Assembly (NCBI RefSeq): GCF_020554845.1
Contig: NZ_JAJCIA010000008.1
Span: forward strand, 59,515-123,514
Source: Blautia faecis
GTDB taxonomy: Bacteria; Bacillota; Clostridia; Lachnospirales; Lachnospiraceae
DNA: 64,000 nt
Reading direction: 5' to 3'
A program made the position numbers and the translations under genes. Every line of letters begins with the position of its first letter. Positions within the stretch are counted from its first letter, which is position 1. The notes under the pieces are model-generated. The model saw only the letters and a list, made by a program, of their open reading frames with translations, was not told the origin of the DNA and made no database searches. Positions 1 to 8,045 of this stretch are shown piece after piece.

Positions 1-235
1 AAATAGGAGAATAGGACATGATGGCATTATGGGAACGATAGCTTACCGCGTAAATGCTTCCAGCTTTATTTTTCTTTAGAGAAAGTCTGGTAAAGTCATA
101 GCCGTATTTTTCAGCAGCTTCTACCACCATCCGGCGGGTTTCCGTGCTGACTCCGGGCTTATTGTTCAGCGCCATGGAGACGGCAGTCTGTGAAAGATTC
201 AGTTTTTCAGCTAGTTCTTTTGCGGTAATGGACAT
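1..235 (-). CDS. LacI-family transcriptional regulator (partial, N-terminus)
   Basis: The reverse strand from 235 reads MSITAKELAEKLNLSQTAVS and continues with a helix-turn-helix typical of LacI repressors (SQTAVSMALNN, then KPGVSTETRRMV). The frame stays open to the window edge, so only the DNA-binding head and hinge (about 78 residues) are present. A GGGAGGTG ribosome site precedes the ATG. The gene diverges from the isomerase/transketolase genes and is probably their sugar-responsive repressor; that role is inferred from position. The effector-binding domain lies outside the window, so the ligand cannot be guessed. Confidence 0.85.
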   Translation of the reverse strand, partial: MSITAKELAEKLNLSQTAVSMALNNKPGVSTETRRMVVEAAEKYGYDFTRLSLKKNKAGSIYAVSYRSHNAIMSYSPI

Positions 236-391
236 TTGCGGCACCTCCCAGGGTAATAATTGTAAAGCAAAAAGATAAAGTTTCACCTGTTTTTAGACGT
301 AAAAGGATTTCCTGTGGAAACTGTTCATATTTCTTTGGCAGAAGTTTTTTCTGTTGTATATATTGTACTTCTTAATTGAAAAATAAACAAT

Positions 392-454
392 ATATTTGCG
401 AAAAATAAAGCAAAAATAAAGTCAGAAATACTTTATTTTTTATTGGAATAAAGC
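392..454. promoter_or_regulatory. Divergent control region with tandem and inverted AAAAATAAAG boxes
   Basis: The 348-base gap between the LacI gene and the isomerase gene is AT-rich. It contains AAAAATAAAGC (401-411) abutting AAAAATAAAGT (412-422). The second box forms a perfect 11-bp inverted repeat with ACTTTATTTTT (430-440) around a 7-bp spacer, and GGAATAAAGC follows (445-454). The box ATATTTGCGAAAAAT (392-406) recurs with one change at 7927-7941, upstream of the first sugar-binding protein. This looks like an operator array for a local regulator. No clear -35/-10 pair stands out, and nothing else is visible in the gap. Confidence 0.45.
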
Positions 455-583
455 TGGAGGAGACCTATACTAAAGCTATAAAGAAAAGCAAACAGAATAT
501 CTGGGTAAGTAATAAAGAAAAAGATTTTACAGCTAAGAAAAACCAAAAGAAAATAATAAATATAAACAAGGAGGAATACCAGA

Positions 584-1984
584 ATGGCAAAGATCAAAAT
601 CGGCTATGCGCCAACCAGACGAAGTATTTTCAGTGCACCGGATGCAGTTAAGTATCGTGGACTTACTGCAGACAGATTAAAAGAATTAGGAATCGATTTT
701 GTAGACATCACAGACGTAAATGACGAGGGTCTTCTTTATGACGAGGAAGGCCGCATCAAGATTGCAGAGAAATTCAAAAAAGAGAAAATCGACGGACTTT
801 TCCTTCCGCACTGTAACTTCGGAACTGAGTTTGAATGCGCAAGACTTGCAAAAGAGTTAAATGTACCGGTTCTTCTGTGGGGACCTCTTGATGAGAGACC
901 AGACGAGAACGGTGTTCGTCTTCGTGATACACAGTGCGGACTTTTTGCAACAGGTAAAGTCCTCAGAAGATTTCGCGTTCCATTTACATACATGACAAAC
1001 TGCAGACTGAATGATCCGGTATTCGAGCGTGGCCTTCGTGATTTCATGGCTGTCTGTAATGTAGTAAAAACCTTCCGCAACATGAGAATTCTTCAGATTT
1101 CTACAAGACCGTACGAGTTCTGGTCCACCATGTGCAACGAGGGTGAACTTCTTGAGAAATTCAACATTCAGCTGACCCCAATCCCAATGCCAGAGCTGAC
1201 AGATGAGATGAAGAAAGTAAAAGCAGAAGGAACAGAGGTTGCAAAGGTTGTTGAGTACTGCCGCCAGAACATGGAAATCTGCATTAAAGATAATGAACTT
1301 GAGAATGTAGCAGCCCTGAAAGTTGCCATGAAGAACCTGATTAAGAAATACGGCTGCCAGGCAGCTGCAATCCAGTGCTGGAACCAGCTGCAGAGCGAAA
1401 TCGGAATTATGCCATGTGCAGCAAACGCACTTCTCAATGAAGAGGGAATTCCGGTTGTATGTGAGACAGATATTCACGGTGCAATTACCGCTCTTCTTGT
1501 TGAGGCAGCAGCACTTGATGACACAAGAAGCTTCTTTGCAGACTGGACCATCCGCCATCCTGACATTGAAAACGGCGAGCTCCTTCAGCACTGCGGACCA
1601 TGGCCGATCTCTGTTGCAAGAGAGACACCGAAGCTTACTTATCCGCTGGCATTCAGCCATCCGGGAAGCATTACAGCAGAAGCAAAGCATGGCGAAGTGA
1701 CATTGGCACGTTTCGACGGTGATAACGGAGAATACTCCATGCTCCTTGGAAAAGCAAAAGGCGTTGACGGACCGAAAGGTATGGGAACTTATCTCTGGGT
1801 TGAGGTTGAGAACATCAAACGTCTGGAAGCCAAGATTGTAGAAGGACCATACATCCATCACTGTGTAGGTATCCATAAAGATGTAGTTCCGGTACTTTAC
1901 GAGGCATGCAAATACATGGGAATCACTCCTGATTTATATGATCCTATTGAAGAAGATGTGAAAGCATATTTAAGAGGTGAATGA
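584..1984 (+). CDS. L-fucose isomerase-family sugar isomerase
   Basis: This 466-residue protein resembles the L-fucose/L-arabinose isomerase fold family, with an N-terminal Rossmann-like half and a C-terminal half carrying HPGSITAEAKHGEVTLARF-type strands. It should be a cytoplasmic metal-dependent aldose-ketose isomerase. Length is shorter than E. coli FucI (about 590), as is usual for the generic fucose-isomerase-like group. The ATG at 584 follows an AAGGAGG site by about 8 bases. The stop overlaps the next gene region, so it is translationally coupled to the split transketolase and lies upstream of an FGGY kinase. The order isomerase, transketolase, kinase suggests catabolism of a pentose or branched pentose. 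The substrate is not determined by sequence; D-apiose is one candidate because an apiosidase-like gene lies downstream. Confidence 0.75.
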   Translation: MAKIKIGYAPTRRSIFSAPDAVKYRGLTADRLKELGIDFVDITDVNDEGLLYDEEGRIKIAEKFKKEKIDGLFLPHCNFGTEFECARLAKELNVPVLLWGPLDERPDENGVRLRDTQCGLFATGKVLRRFRVPFTYMTNCRLNDPVFERGLRDFMAVCNVVKTFRNMRILQISTRPYEFWSTMCNEGELLEKFNIQLTPIPMPELTDEMKKVKAEGTEVAKVVEYCRQNMEICIKDNELENVAALKVAMKNLIKKYGCQAAAIQCWNQLQSEIGIMPCAANALLNEEGIPVVCETDIHGAITALLVEAAALDDTRSFFADWTIRHPDIENGELLQHCGPWPISVARETPKLTYPLAFSHPGSITAEAKHGEVTLARFDGDNGEYSMLLGKAKGVDGPKGMGTYLWVEVENIKRLEAKIVEGPYIHHCVGIHKDVVPVLYEACKYMGITPDLYDPIEEDVKAYLRGE

Positions 1985-1986
1985 GA

Positions 1987-2820
1987 ATGGAAAATTTAAA
2001 GGCAAAATCTTTTGACTTGAGAAAAGATACTGTAGATATTATCGTTGCCGGAAAGGGCGGACATATCGGCGGCGACATGAGTGTGATCGATACTCTGATG
2101 AGCCTGTATTTCTGCCAGATGAACATTTCTCCGGAAAACATGGATGATCCGAATCGCGACCGTTTCGTACTCAGCAAAGGTCATTCTGTAGAGGCTTACT
2201 ACGCTGTACTTGCAGCAAAGGGCTTTCTGGATCTGGAAGATATTAAAGCACATTTTTCAAAATTTGGCTCCAAATATATCGGACATCCGAACAATAAGCT
2301 TCCTGGAATCGAGATGAACTCCGGTTCTCTGGGACATGGACTTCCTGTATGCGTAGGCATGGCTCTTGCAGGAAAAAAAGATAACAGAGATTACCGTGTT
2401 TACACCGTAATGGGTGACGGTGAGCTGGCAGAGGGTTCTGTATGGGAGGGCTTCATGGCAGGACATCAGTACAAGCTGGACAATCTTTGCGCAGTAATCG
2501 ACCGTAACCGTCTTCAGATTTCCGGAAATACAGAGGATGTTATGGGACATGACGATCTCCATGAGCGTATCCGTTCTTTCGGATGGCATGTGATCGATGT
2601 AAAAGACGGAAACGATATTGACCAGTTAAATGCTGCTTTTGAAGAAGCAAAAACTGTAAAAGGCAAACCAACAGCTGTAATTGCCAACACTGTAAAAGGC
2701 TGTGGATCTTCCGTAATGGAGAACAAGGCAAACTGGCATCACAAGGTTCCAACACAGGAAGAATATGATCAGATCATCGCGGATTTTGCAGCAAGAAAGG
2801 AGGCCGCTCTTCATGAATAA
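1987..2820 (+). CDS. Transketolase, N-terminal (TPP-binding) subunit
   Basis: This 277-residue protein is the pyrophosphate-binding half of a two-polypeptide transketolase. The thiamine-diphosphate motif begins VMGDGELAEGSVWEG and ends at VIDRN, and SKGHSVEAYYA is the conserved active-site histidine region. An in-frame ATG at 1981 overlaps the previous stop but sits only one base after the AAGAGGTG site. The ATG at 1987 has proper spacing and is preferred. The gene overlaps the C-terminal subunit by 8 bases, a tight operon. Split transketolases of this type serve pentose interconversion, and members of the same family act on apulose 4-phosphate in known apiose pathways. Which donor is used here is inference. 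Confidence 0.9.
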   Translation: MENLKAKSFDLRKDTVDIIVAGKGGHIGGDMSVIDTLMSLYFCQMNISPENMDDPNRDRFVLSKGHSVEAYYAVLAAKGFLDLEDIKAHFSKFGSKYIGHPNNKLPGIEMNSGSLGHGLPVCVGMALAGKKDNRDYRVYTVMGDGELAEGSVWEGFMAGHQYKLDNLCAVIDRNRLQISGNTEDVMGHDDLHERIRSFGWHVIDVKDGNDIDQLNAAFEEAKTVKGKPTAVIANTVKGCGSSVMENKANWHHKVPTQEEYDQIIADFAARKEAALHE

Positions 2821-3745
2821 GATTCCAAACAGACAGGCCATCTGTGAAGTTTTGATGGACAAGGCAAAAGAGGATAAAGATATTATGGTGCTTTGCAGTG
2901 ATTCCAGAGGATCTGCTTCCATGACACCATTTGCAGATAATTTCCCGGATCAGTTTGTTGAGACCGGTATTGCAGAGCAGAATCTGGTAAGTATTTCCGC
3001 AGGTCTTGCAAAATGCGGAAAGAAACCATTTGCATGCTCACCGGCCTGCTTCTTATCCACAAGAAGCTACGAGCAGGCCAAGGTTGATGTGGCATACTCT
3101 AATACAAATGTTACGCTGATCGGTATCAGCGGCGGCATCAGCTACGGTGCACTTGGAATGAGCCATCATTCTGCACAGGATATCGCAGCTATGTCCGCAA
3201 TCCCGAATATGAGAGTTTACCTTCCAAGTGACCGTCATCAGACAAAGCATCTGATCGAGGCTCTGTTGAAGGATGAGAAACCATCTTACATCCGTGTTGG
3301 AAGAAATCCGGTTGAGGATATTTATACAGAAGACAACTGCCCATTTGAAATGGACAAGGCAACTGTTCTGAAAGAGGGAACAGATGTGGCAATCATTGCC
3401 TGTGGCGAGATGGTGCGCCCAGCATTTGCAGCTGCCAAGTTACTGGAAGAGCAGGGCATTTCCGCAACTGTACTGGATATGTACTGCGTGAAACCGCTTG
3501 ACGCTGAAGGTGTTGTAAAAGCTGCCAAGAATGCAAAGGCAGTGATCACGGTAGAAGAGCACGCACCATTTGGCGGACTTGGCTCCATGGTTGCACAGGT
3601 TGTTGGTGCAGAATGCCCGAGAAAAGTGCTGAACATGGCTCTTCCGGATGCTCCGGTTATCACAGGTACCTCACAGGAAGTATTTGATTACTATGGATTA
3701 AATGCTGAGGGTATTGCGAAGAAGGCTGTGGAAGCTCTGAAATAA
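2813..3745 (+). CDS. Transketolase, C-terminal subunit
   Basis: This 310-residue partner of the upstream subunit carries the pyrimidine-binding and C-terminal domains. The glutamate that activates the thiamine ring lies in the segment GIAEQNLVSISAGLA. The conserved GALGMSHHSAQDIA stretch and a C-terminal swivelling domain ending in ALPDAPVITGTS follow. An open frame extends upstream to 2765, but the ATG at 2813 follows AAGGAGG by about 9 bases and is taken as the start. It overlaps the end of the N-terminal subunit gene. The two proteins should form a heterotetramer in the cytoplasm. Being encoded beside an isomerase and a sugar kinase argues for a dedicated catabolic transketolase. Confidence 0.9.
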   Translation: MNKIPNRQAICEVLMDKAKEDKDIMVLCSDSRGSASMTPFADNFPDQFVETGIAEQNLVSISAGLAKCGKKPFACSPACFLSTRSYEQAKVDVAYSNTNVTLIGISGGISYGALGMSHHSAQDIAAMSAIPNMRVYLPSDRHQTKHLIEALLKDEKPSYIRVGRNPVEDIYTEDNCPFEMDKATVLKEGTDVAIIACGEMVRPAFAAAKLLEEQGISATVLDMYCVKPLDAEGVVKAAKNAKAVITVEEHAPFGGLGSMVAQVVGAECPRKVLNMALPDAPVITGTSQEVFDYYGLNAEGIAKKAVEALK

Positions 3746-3767
3746 AAATCAAATAAGAAACAAATTT

Positions 3768-3865
3768 AAGCGTGACTGACAGACTGCGTGGATGCAGAAC
3801 CAGGATGCTGCTTAGAAGTGCTGCCCGATTGGGCGTGCTTCTGAGCAGTCTGGTCAGGCACGCTT
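3768..3865 (+). other. 98-nt branched RNA-like structure between transketolase and kinase genes
   Basis: An outer stem pairs AAGCGTGACTGACAGACTGC (from 3768) with GCAGTCTGGTCAGGCACGCTT (3845-3865). Inside are two smaller hairpins, one closed by GCAG/CTGC and one by AGAAGTGC against GCGTGCTTCT around CCCGATTGGG. No U-tract follows, so a simple terminator is unlikely. It could be an mRNA processing or stability element, or a small palindromic repeat. It matches no riboswitch class that I recognise. Confidence 0.45.
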
Positions 3866-3944
3866 ATTATTTAGTTACAAAACAGACTTAAGGTACAGAG
3901 ATATTGATTTTAGAGAATATAAAAGTTTTAAGAGGATAGTAAAC

Positions 3945-5420
3945 ATGGCAAAATATATTATTAGTATTGATCAGAGTACCCAGGGTACCAAGGCGCTCCT
4001 TTTCGATGAGACAGGAAGCATTATGCGCCGTACTGACCGCCCTCACAGGCAGATCATCAATGAAAAGGGCTGGGTTTCCCATGATCCAGAGGAAATTTAC
4101 AGCAATGTTCTGGAGGTTGTGAAAGAACTTCTGGAGGGGGTAGAGAAGGAATATGTAGTTGGGCTGGGAATCAGTAACCAGCGTGAAACTTCTCTTGCAT
4201 GGAATCGCGTCACCGGTAAGCCTTACGGAAATGCAGTTGTATGGCAGTGCGCCCGTGCCGTGGATATCTGTGCACGTGTGGAAAAGGCTGGGGCAGCAGA
4301 GCTGATCCGCCAGAAAACAGGAATGAATCTTTCCCCTTATTTTCCGGCTTCCAAGATCGCATGGCTTCTGGAAAATGAAGCGGGTGCAAAAGCGGCGGCA
4401 GAGCGTCATGAAATCTGCCATGGCACTATTGACAGCTGGCTGGTTTACAAGCTGACAGGGGGCAAAGAATACAGAACAGATTATTCCAATGCTTCCAGAA
4501 CACAGCTTTTCAATATTTTTGATCTGAAATGGGATGAAGAAATTTGCGGATTATTTGGTATTGATCCGGCAAATATGGCAGAGGTTACGGATTCCGATGC
4601 CTGCTTCGGCGAAACGGATTTCGAGGGACTTCTTCCTCATAAGATTCCAATCCATGGCGTAATGGGCGATTCCCATGGCTCTCTTTTTGGACAGGGATGT
4701 TTGCAGCCTGGTATGATCAAATCCACTTATGGAACCGGTTCTTCTATTATGATGAATATTGGGGAGAAGCCGATTCTCAGTACTCATGGGGTTGTTACTT
4801 CTCTTGCGTGGAAAATCGGCGGCAAGGTTAACTATGTGCTTGAAGGCAATCTGAACTATACAGGCGCTGTGATTACCTGGCTGAAGGACGATCTTCAGAT
4901 CATTTCTTCTCCTGGAGAAACCGGTAAATTGGCGAAAGAAGCCATTCAGGAGGACAGCCTGTATCTGGTTCCTGCATTCAGCGGTCTTGGCGCTCCTTAC
5001 TGGGACAGCGAGGCGAGAGCTTCTGTTGTAGGCATGAGCCGTACTACCCGCAAGGCTGAGTTTGTAAGAGCGGCACTTGAATGTATTGCCTATCAGATTA
5101 CAGATGTTGTACAGGCTATGTCTGAGGACGCTGGTGTTCCGGTGAAGGAGCTTCGCGTAGATGGCGGTCCGACCCGAAACGACTATCTGATGCAGTTCCA
5201 GAGCAATATTGCAGATGCCGGAGTACTGGTTCCGGATTCCGAGGAGCTTTCCGCTATCGGACCGGCCTATGCGGCAGGATTGCAGCTTGGTGTCTGGGAT
5301 GAAAGTATTTTTGGAAAATTAAACCGCGTGTCCTATAAACCGGACATGGATGCCAAGAAACGGGAGCAGAAGTATGCTGGCTGGAAGAAGGCTGTGGCTT
5401 CGGTGATTACAAACAAATAA
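3945..5420 (+). CDS. FGGY-family carbohydrate kinase
   Basis: This 491-residue ATP-dependent sugar kinase has the full FGGY layout. The N-terminal phosphate loop is IISIDQSTQGTKALLFDETG, then GISNQRETSLAWN. The C-terminal domain carries VPAFSGLGAPYWDSEARA and the signature-like stretch RVDGGPTRNDYLMQFQSNIA. Some segments (NQRETSLAWN, VVWQCARA) are close to glycerol kinases, so annotation pipelines may call it GlpK. The neighbours (isomerase, transketolase) favour a ketose kinase. The start at 3945 follows AAGAGGATAG. A possible role is phosphorylation of the ketose made by the upstream isomerase, giving the substrate of the transketolase. Substrate identity is inferred, not shown. Confidence 0.85.
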   Translation: MAKYIISIDQSTQGTKALLFDETGSIMRRTDRPHRQIINEKGWVSHDPEEIYSNVLEVVKELLEGVEKEYVVGLGISNQRETSLAWNRVTGKPYGNAVVWQCARAVDICARVEKAGAAELIRQKTGMNLSPYFPASKIAWLLENEAGAKAAAERHEICHGTIDSWLVYKLTGGKEYRTDYSNASRTQLFNIFDLKWDEEICGLFGIDPANMAEVTDSDACFGETDFEGLLPHKIPIHGVMGDSHGSLFGQGCLQPGMIKSTYGTGSSIMMNIGEKPILSTHGVVTSLAWKIGGKVNYVLEGNLNYTGAVITWLKDDLQIISSPGETGKLAKEAIQEDSLYLVPAFSGLGAPYWDSEARASVVGMSRTTRKAEFVRAALECIAYQITDVVQAMSEDAGVPVKELRVDGGPTRNDYLMQFQSNIADAGVLVPDSEELSAIGPAYAAGLQLGVWDESIFGKLNRVSYKPDMDAKKREQKYAGWKKAVASVITNK

Positions 5421-5462
5421 TTCAGATTCATGGTAAAGTGTTTTTTTTAAGTTCTAAAATAG

Positions 5463-5504
5463 GCCCCATAATCAGTTGTTCCTGGCGAGCAAGGTTTATG
5501 GGGC
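5463..5504 (+). terminator. Hairpin after the FGGY kinase gene
   Basis: GCCCCATAA (5463-5471) pairs perfectly with TTATGGGGC (5496-5504) around a 24-base loop. The following bases are only weakly T-rich, so it may be a terminator or an mRNA-stabilising hairpin before the esterase gene. Confidence 0.45.
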
Positions 5505-5529
5505 TGAAATTTATGTGGAGGAAACAGTT

Positions 5530-6993
5530 ATGTATGGCATTACACTTATGTCAAGACCATCAGATTGGGAAATTATACAGCAAAAAGAAGGCAAGGGGAG
5601 CGTCTTTCTAAATGGAAAATTTTCGGTACATCCGGCAGCTCTGGAGGTTGGAGTTGAACGTGTAATACCGCTGGTAAGAGTAATGAGTGAAGATGATAAT
5701 ATGGCGGTGATTCCGTGGACGAATGCAGATCATTTTACTTATAATGAAAATTTTCAGGGAGAATTCGATGTAACGTTAGACATTCCGGCTGGGGGACCAT
5801 ATAGAATTGACACTGGGCTTGAAACCAAAAGTACTACCCCGGATCTGACATGGGTCTACCGGGGGGATTGTGTGCTTCACATCGGAGTTGGAAATCTGTT
5901 TATTATTGCAGGCCAGTCAAATTCAGCTGGATATAGCCGGGATTTTTGTCTGGATCCTCCAAGTATGGATGTACATTTATACAGAAACAGGAGTCAGTGG
6001 GATATAGCCAGTCATCCAATGAATGAGAATACATATGCGGAGACATGTGCGAATGAAGAAATGGGAGTATCAGGAGTTTCACCCTATCTTGCATTTGGAA
6101 AAAAATATGCGCAAATATCTAATATGCCGGTTGGATTGGTTCAGACGTCTCTTGGTGGCTCCCCTATGGCTCGCTGGAACCCGGAAAATGGAGATTTGTA
6201 TCAAAATATGATAGATAAAATCCATGAAACAGGGGACCGTTGTGCAGGAATTTTGTGGTATCAGGGGTGTTCAGATACAGATCCGGAACCGGCAAAAAAA
6301 TATTTTGAGCATTTTTACAGCTTTGTAATGGCAGTGCGCAAAGAACTGGACTACCAGGTTCCATTTTTTACCATGCAGTTAAACCGGCAAATTAATGGAA
6401 GGAATGATGACTGCTGGGGTATGGTTCGTGATGCACAGGCGAGAGCTGCAAGAGAGATTCCTGGCGTATCTGTTTTGACAACATCTAATTTAAGTTTATG
6501 TGATGATATTCATAATACGGCACATGCGAATGTGGCTTTAGGAGAAAAACTGGCAAAACAGTGTGCATTTGTATTAAACGGACTGGAAGAATACCAGCCG
6601 CCGGAAGTGATCAAAGTTGAAAGAGTAAATGAGGATGAAAAAGAAAAATTTCAGCTGGAGGGAAACAGAATCTGGCTGAAGCTTACGTGTGTACATGTGA
6701 AAAATTGTTTTTTACTGTATTCGACAGCAGGAAAGGACAGTGGATTTACGCTTACGGATAGTAAAGGAAATGTGGAAATTCTTCATATACGCGGTAATAG
6801 AGAAAATAAAAATCATTTGTATCTTGAATTAGCCCGTGAAGTGGAAGATGAGGCAGAACTTTCATTTGCCTGGCAGGCAGATCCAATAAAACACCCACCT
6901 GTTGATGAAGTGACGTTTTTACCACTTCTGTCATTTTATAAAAGCCATATAAATCTGACAATAAACAAAGAATTTAGACTTGACGTTAAATGA
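5530..6993 (+). CDS. SGNH-type acetylesterase (sialate O-acetylesterase-like)
   Basis: This 487-residue protein has the block-I motif FIIAGQSNSAGY with the nucleophile serine near residue 130, a GILWYQGCSD segment, and a DDIHNTAHAN segment supplying the Asp-x-x-His of an SGNH hydrolase. About 115 residues of beta-rich sequence precede the catalytic domain and another beta-rich part follows, as in carbohydrate esterases with jelly-roll partners. No signal peptide is visible, so it acts inside the cell, deacetylating imported oligosaccharides. The frame opens at 5476, but the ATG at 5530 follows GTGGAGG by 8 bases. Given the neighbours, acetylated pectic or hemicellulosic oligosaccharides are more likely substrates than sialic acid. 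Confidence 0.75.
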   Translation: MYGITLMSRPSDWEIIQQKEGKGSVFLNGKFSVHPAALEVGVERVIPLVRVMSEDDNMAVIPWTNADHFTYNENFQGEFDVTLDIPAGGPYRIDTGLETKSTTPDLTWVYRGDCVLHIGVGNLFIIAGQSNSAGYSRDFCLDPPSMDVHLYRNRSQWDIASHPMNENTYAETCANEEMGVSGVSPYLAFGKKYAQISNMPVGLVQTSLGGSPMARWNPENGDLYQNMIDKIHETGDRCAGILWYQGCSDTDPEPAKKYFEHFYSFVMAVRKELDYQVPFFTMQLNRQINGRNDDCWGMVRDAQARAAREIPGVSVLTTSNLSLCDDIHNTAHANVALGEKLAKQCAFVLNGLEEYQPPEVIKVERVNEDEKEKFQLEGNRIWLKLTCVHVKNCFLLYSTAGKDSGFTLTDSKGNVEILHIRGNRENKNHLYLELAREVEDEAELSFAWQADPIKHPPVDEVTFLPLLSFYKSHINLTINKEFRLDVK

Positions 6994-7128
6994 ATATAAT
7001 CGTATGATTTTAAAATATATCTGAGAAGCGGATTATGAATAACCGCTTGACTTGATAACGTGGAAGTTTAACTGTTAAAATATTTGAGTTATATAAATTT
7101 ATAGAAGCGGTGAAGGGAGAAATATAGA

Positions 7129-7794
7129 ATGAAATTAGGAATTGTTTATACCAGCACAACACCAGAACTTATTGAGTGCGTAAATGAAGAAATCAGAAAG
7201 AACCTTGGAGATACACCGGAGATCCTCAACTATCAAGATCCATCCATTCTTGCTGAAGTAAGAGAGCATGGTTATGTAACAGCAGGAGCTGCAGCACGCC
7301 TTGTCGGAATGTACATGCAGGCTGTTTCTGACGGAGCGGATGTAATTTTAAACTGCTGCTCTTCTGTTGGAGAAGTTGCAGATGCCGCACAGAATATCGG
7401 ACGCTACACAGGTATCCCGATTGTTCGAATTGATGAGGAAATGTGCCGCGAGGCTGTCCGCCTTGGGAAGAGAGTAGGAGTTCTGGCCACTCTTCCTACC
7501 ACACTGGAGCCTACTAAGAATACAGTTTCACGCGTGGCAAGAGAAATGAACAGCCATGTAGAATTGGTTGACGGACTTGTAGACGCATTCGGTGCAGACC
7601 AGAATAAATTTAAAGCACTTCTTTGTGCAAAGGCAGAAGAAATCGCAGATCAGGTAGATGTGATTCTTTTGGCTCAGGGATCTATGGCATATGCAGAAGA
7701 TGCAATTCATGAGAAAATCGGTAAGCCGGTACTTTCCAGCCCTCGCTTCGGAGCTCAGGCACTTGCGAAAGCACTGCAGGAAAAAGGAATGTAA
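7129..7794 (+). CDS. Asp/Glu racemase-superfamily protein
   Basis: This 221-residue cytoplasmic protein belongs to the Asp/Glu/hydantoin racemase superfamily: it begins GIVYTSTTPEL and has the first-domain cysteine motif VILNCCSSVGEVAD. The position where the second catalytic cysteine is usually found reads VILLAQGSMAYAED, without a cysteine. A two-cysteine racemase mechanism is therefore doubtful, and a decarboxylase, lyase or non-racemising relative is possible. The start follows GAAGGGAG. It stands alone between the esterase and a sugar importer, in a locus otherwise devoted to glycans, which suggests action on a sugar acid or related metabolite. Function is not assigned. Confidence 0.6.
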   Translation: MKLGIVYTSTTPELIECVNEEIRKNLGDTPEILNYQDPSILAEVREHGYVTAGAAARLVGMYMQAVSDGADVILNCCSSVGEVADAAQNIGRYTGIPIVRIDEEMCREAVRLGKRVGVLATLPTTLEPTKNTVSRVAREMNSHVELVDGLVDAFGADQNKFKALLCAKAEEIADQVDVILLAQGSMAYAEDAIHEKIGKPVLSSPRFGAQALAKALQEKGM

Positions 7795-7823
7795 ATAAGG
7801 TTTATAATAAGATATCCTGGGGT

Positions 7824-7854
7824 CTGTATCAAAGAAATAAGGTCTTTGATACAG
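7824..7854 (+). terminator. Terminator after racemase-like gene
   Basis: CTGTATCAAAGA (7824-7835) and TCTTTGATACAG (7843-7854) form a perfect 12-bp stem around 7 bases. The downstream tract is mixed (GCTCTTTGAG), so efficiency may be modest. It separates the racemase-like gene from the importer operon. Confidence 0.55.
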
Positions 7855-7926
7855 GCTCTTTGAGTTGTTTGAGCATGACAATTTAGTGGATATATTTTGT
7901 ACAAATATTATGCAAAATTAACAAAA

Positions 7927-8021
7927 ATATATGCGAAAAATCAGTTGGTATTCAGAGTTTACAAACTCTATTCAGGATGTTAATATAATGGCAACAAGTT
8001 AAACATCCTACGTTATACGTA
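7927..8021 (+). promoter_or_regulatory. Regulatory region of the first sugar importer
   Basis: Three short palindromic or shared elements lie in the 250-base gap before the binding protein. ATATATGCGAAAAAT (7927-7941) matches 392-406 with one change. AGAGTTT-AC-AAACTCT (7954-7969) is a perfect palindrome. TACGT-TAT-ACGTA (8009-8021) is another, just upstream of the ribosome site. They are candidate operators for LacI or GntR-type regulators, but none can be assigned from sequence alone. Confidence 0.4.
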
Positions 8022-8045
8022 ATAGAAAGGACAAAGGTGAAAAAA

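Noticed and set aside
857..1876. Long antisense open frame opposite the isomerase gene
   Set aside because: The plus strand encodes a clear isomerase with a ribosome site; the antisense product is Cys/His-rich with no family resemblance and arises from codon bias. The same applies to antisense frames opposite ileS (54698-56335), YesM (22006-23226) and GH42 (12160-13026).
3945..5420. Call as glycerol kinase
   Set aside because: Some motifs are similar, but there is no glycerol uptake or dehydrogenase gene nearby and the neighbours are a sugar isomerase and transketolase; left as FGGY kinase.
5530..6993. Call as sialic acid esterase
   Set aside because: No sialic acid uptake or catabolic genes are present; the locus is aimed at plant-type sugars.
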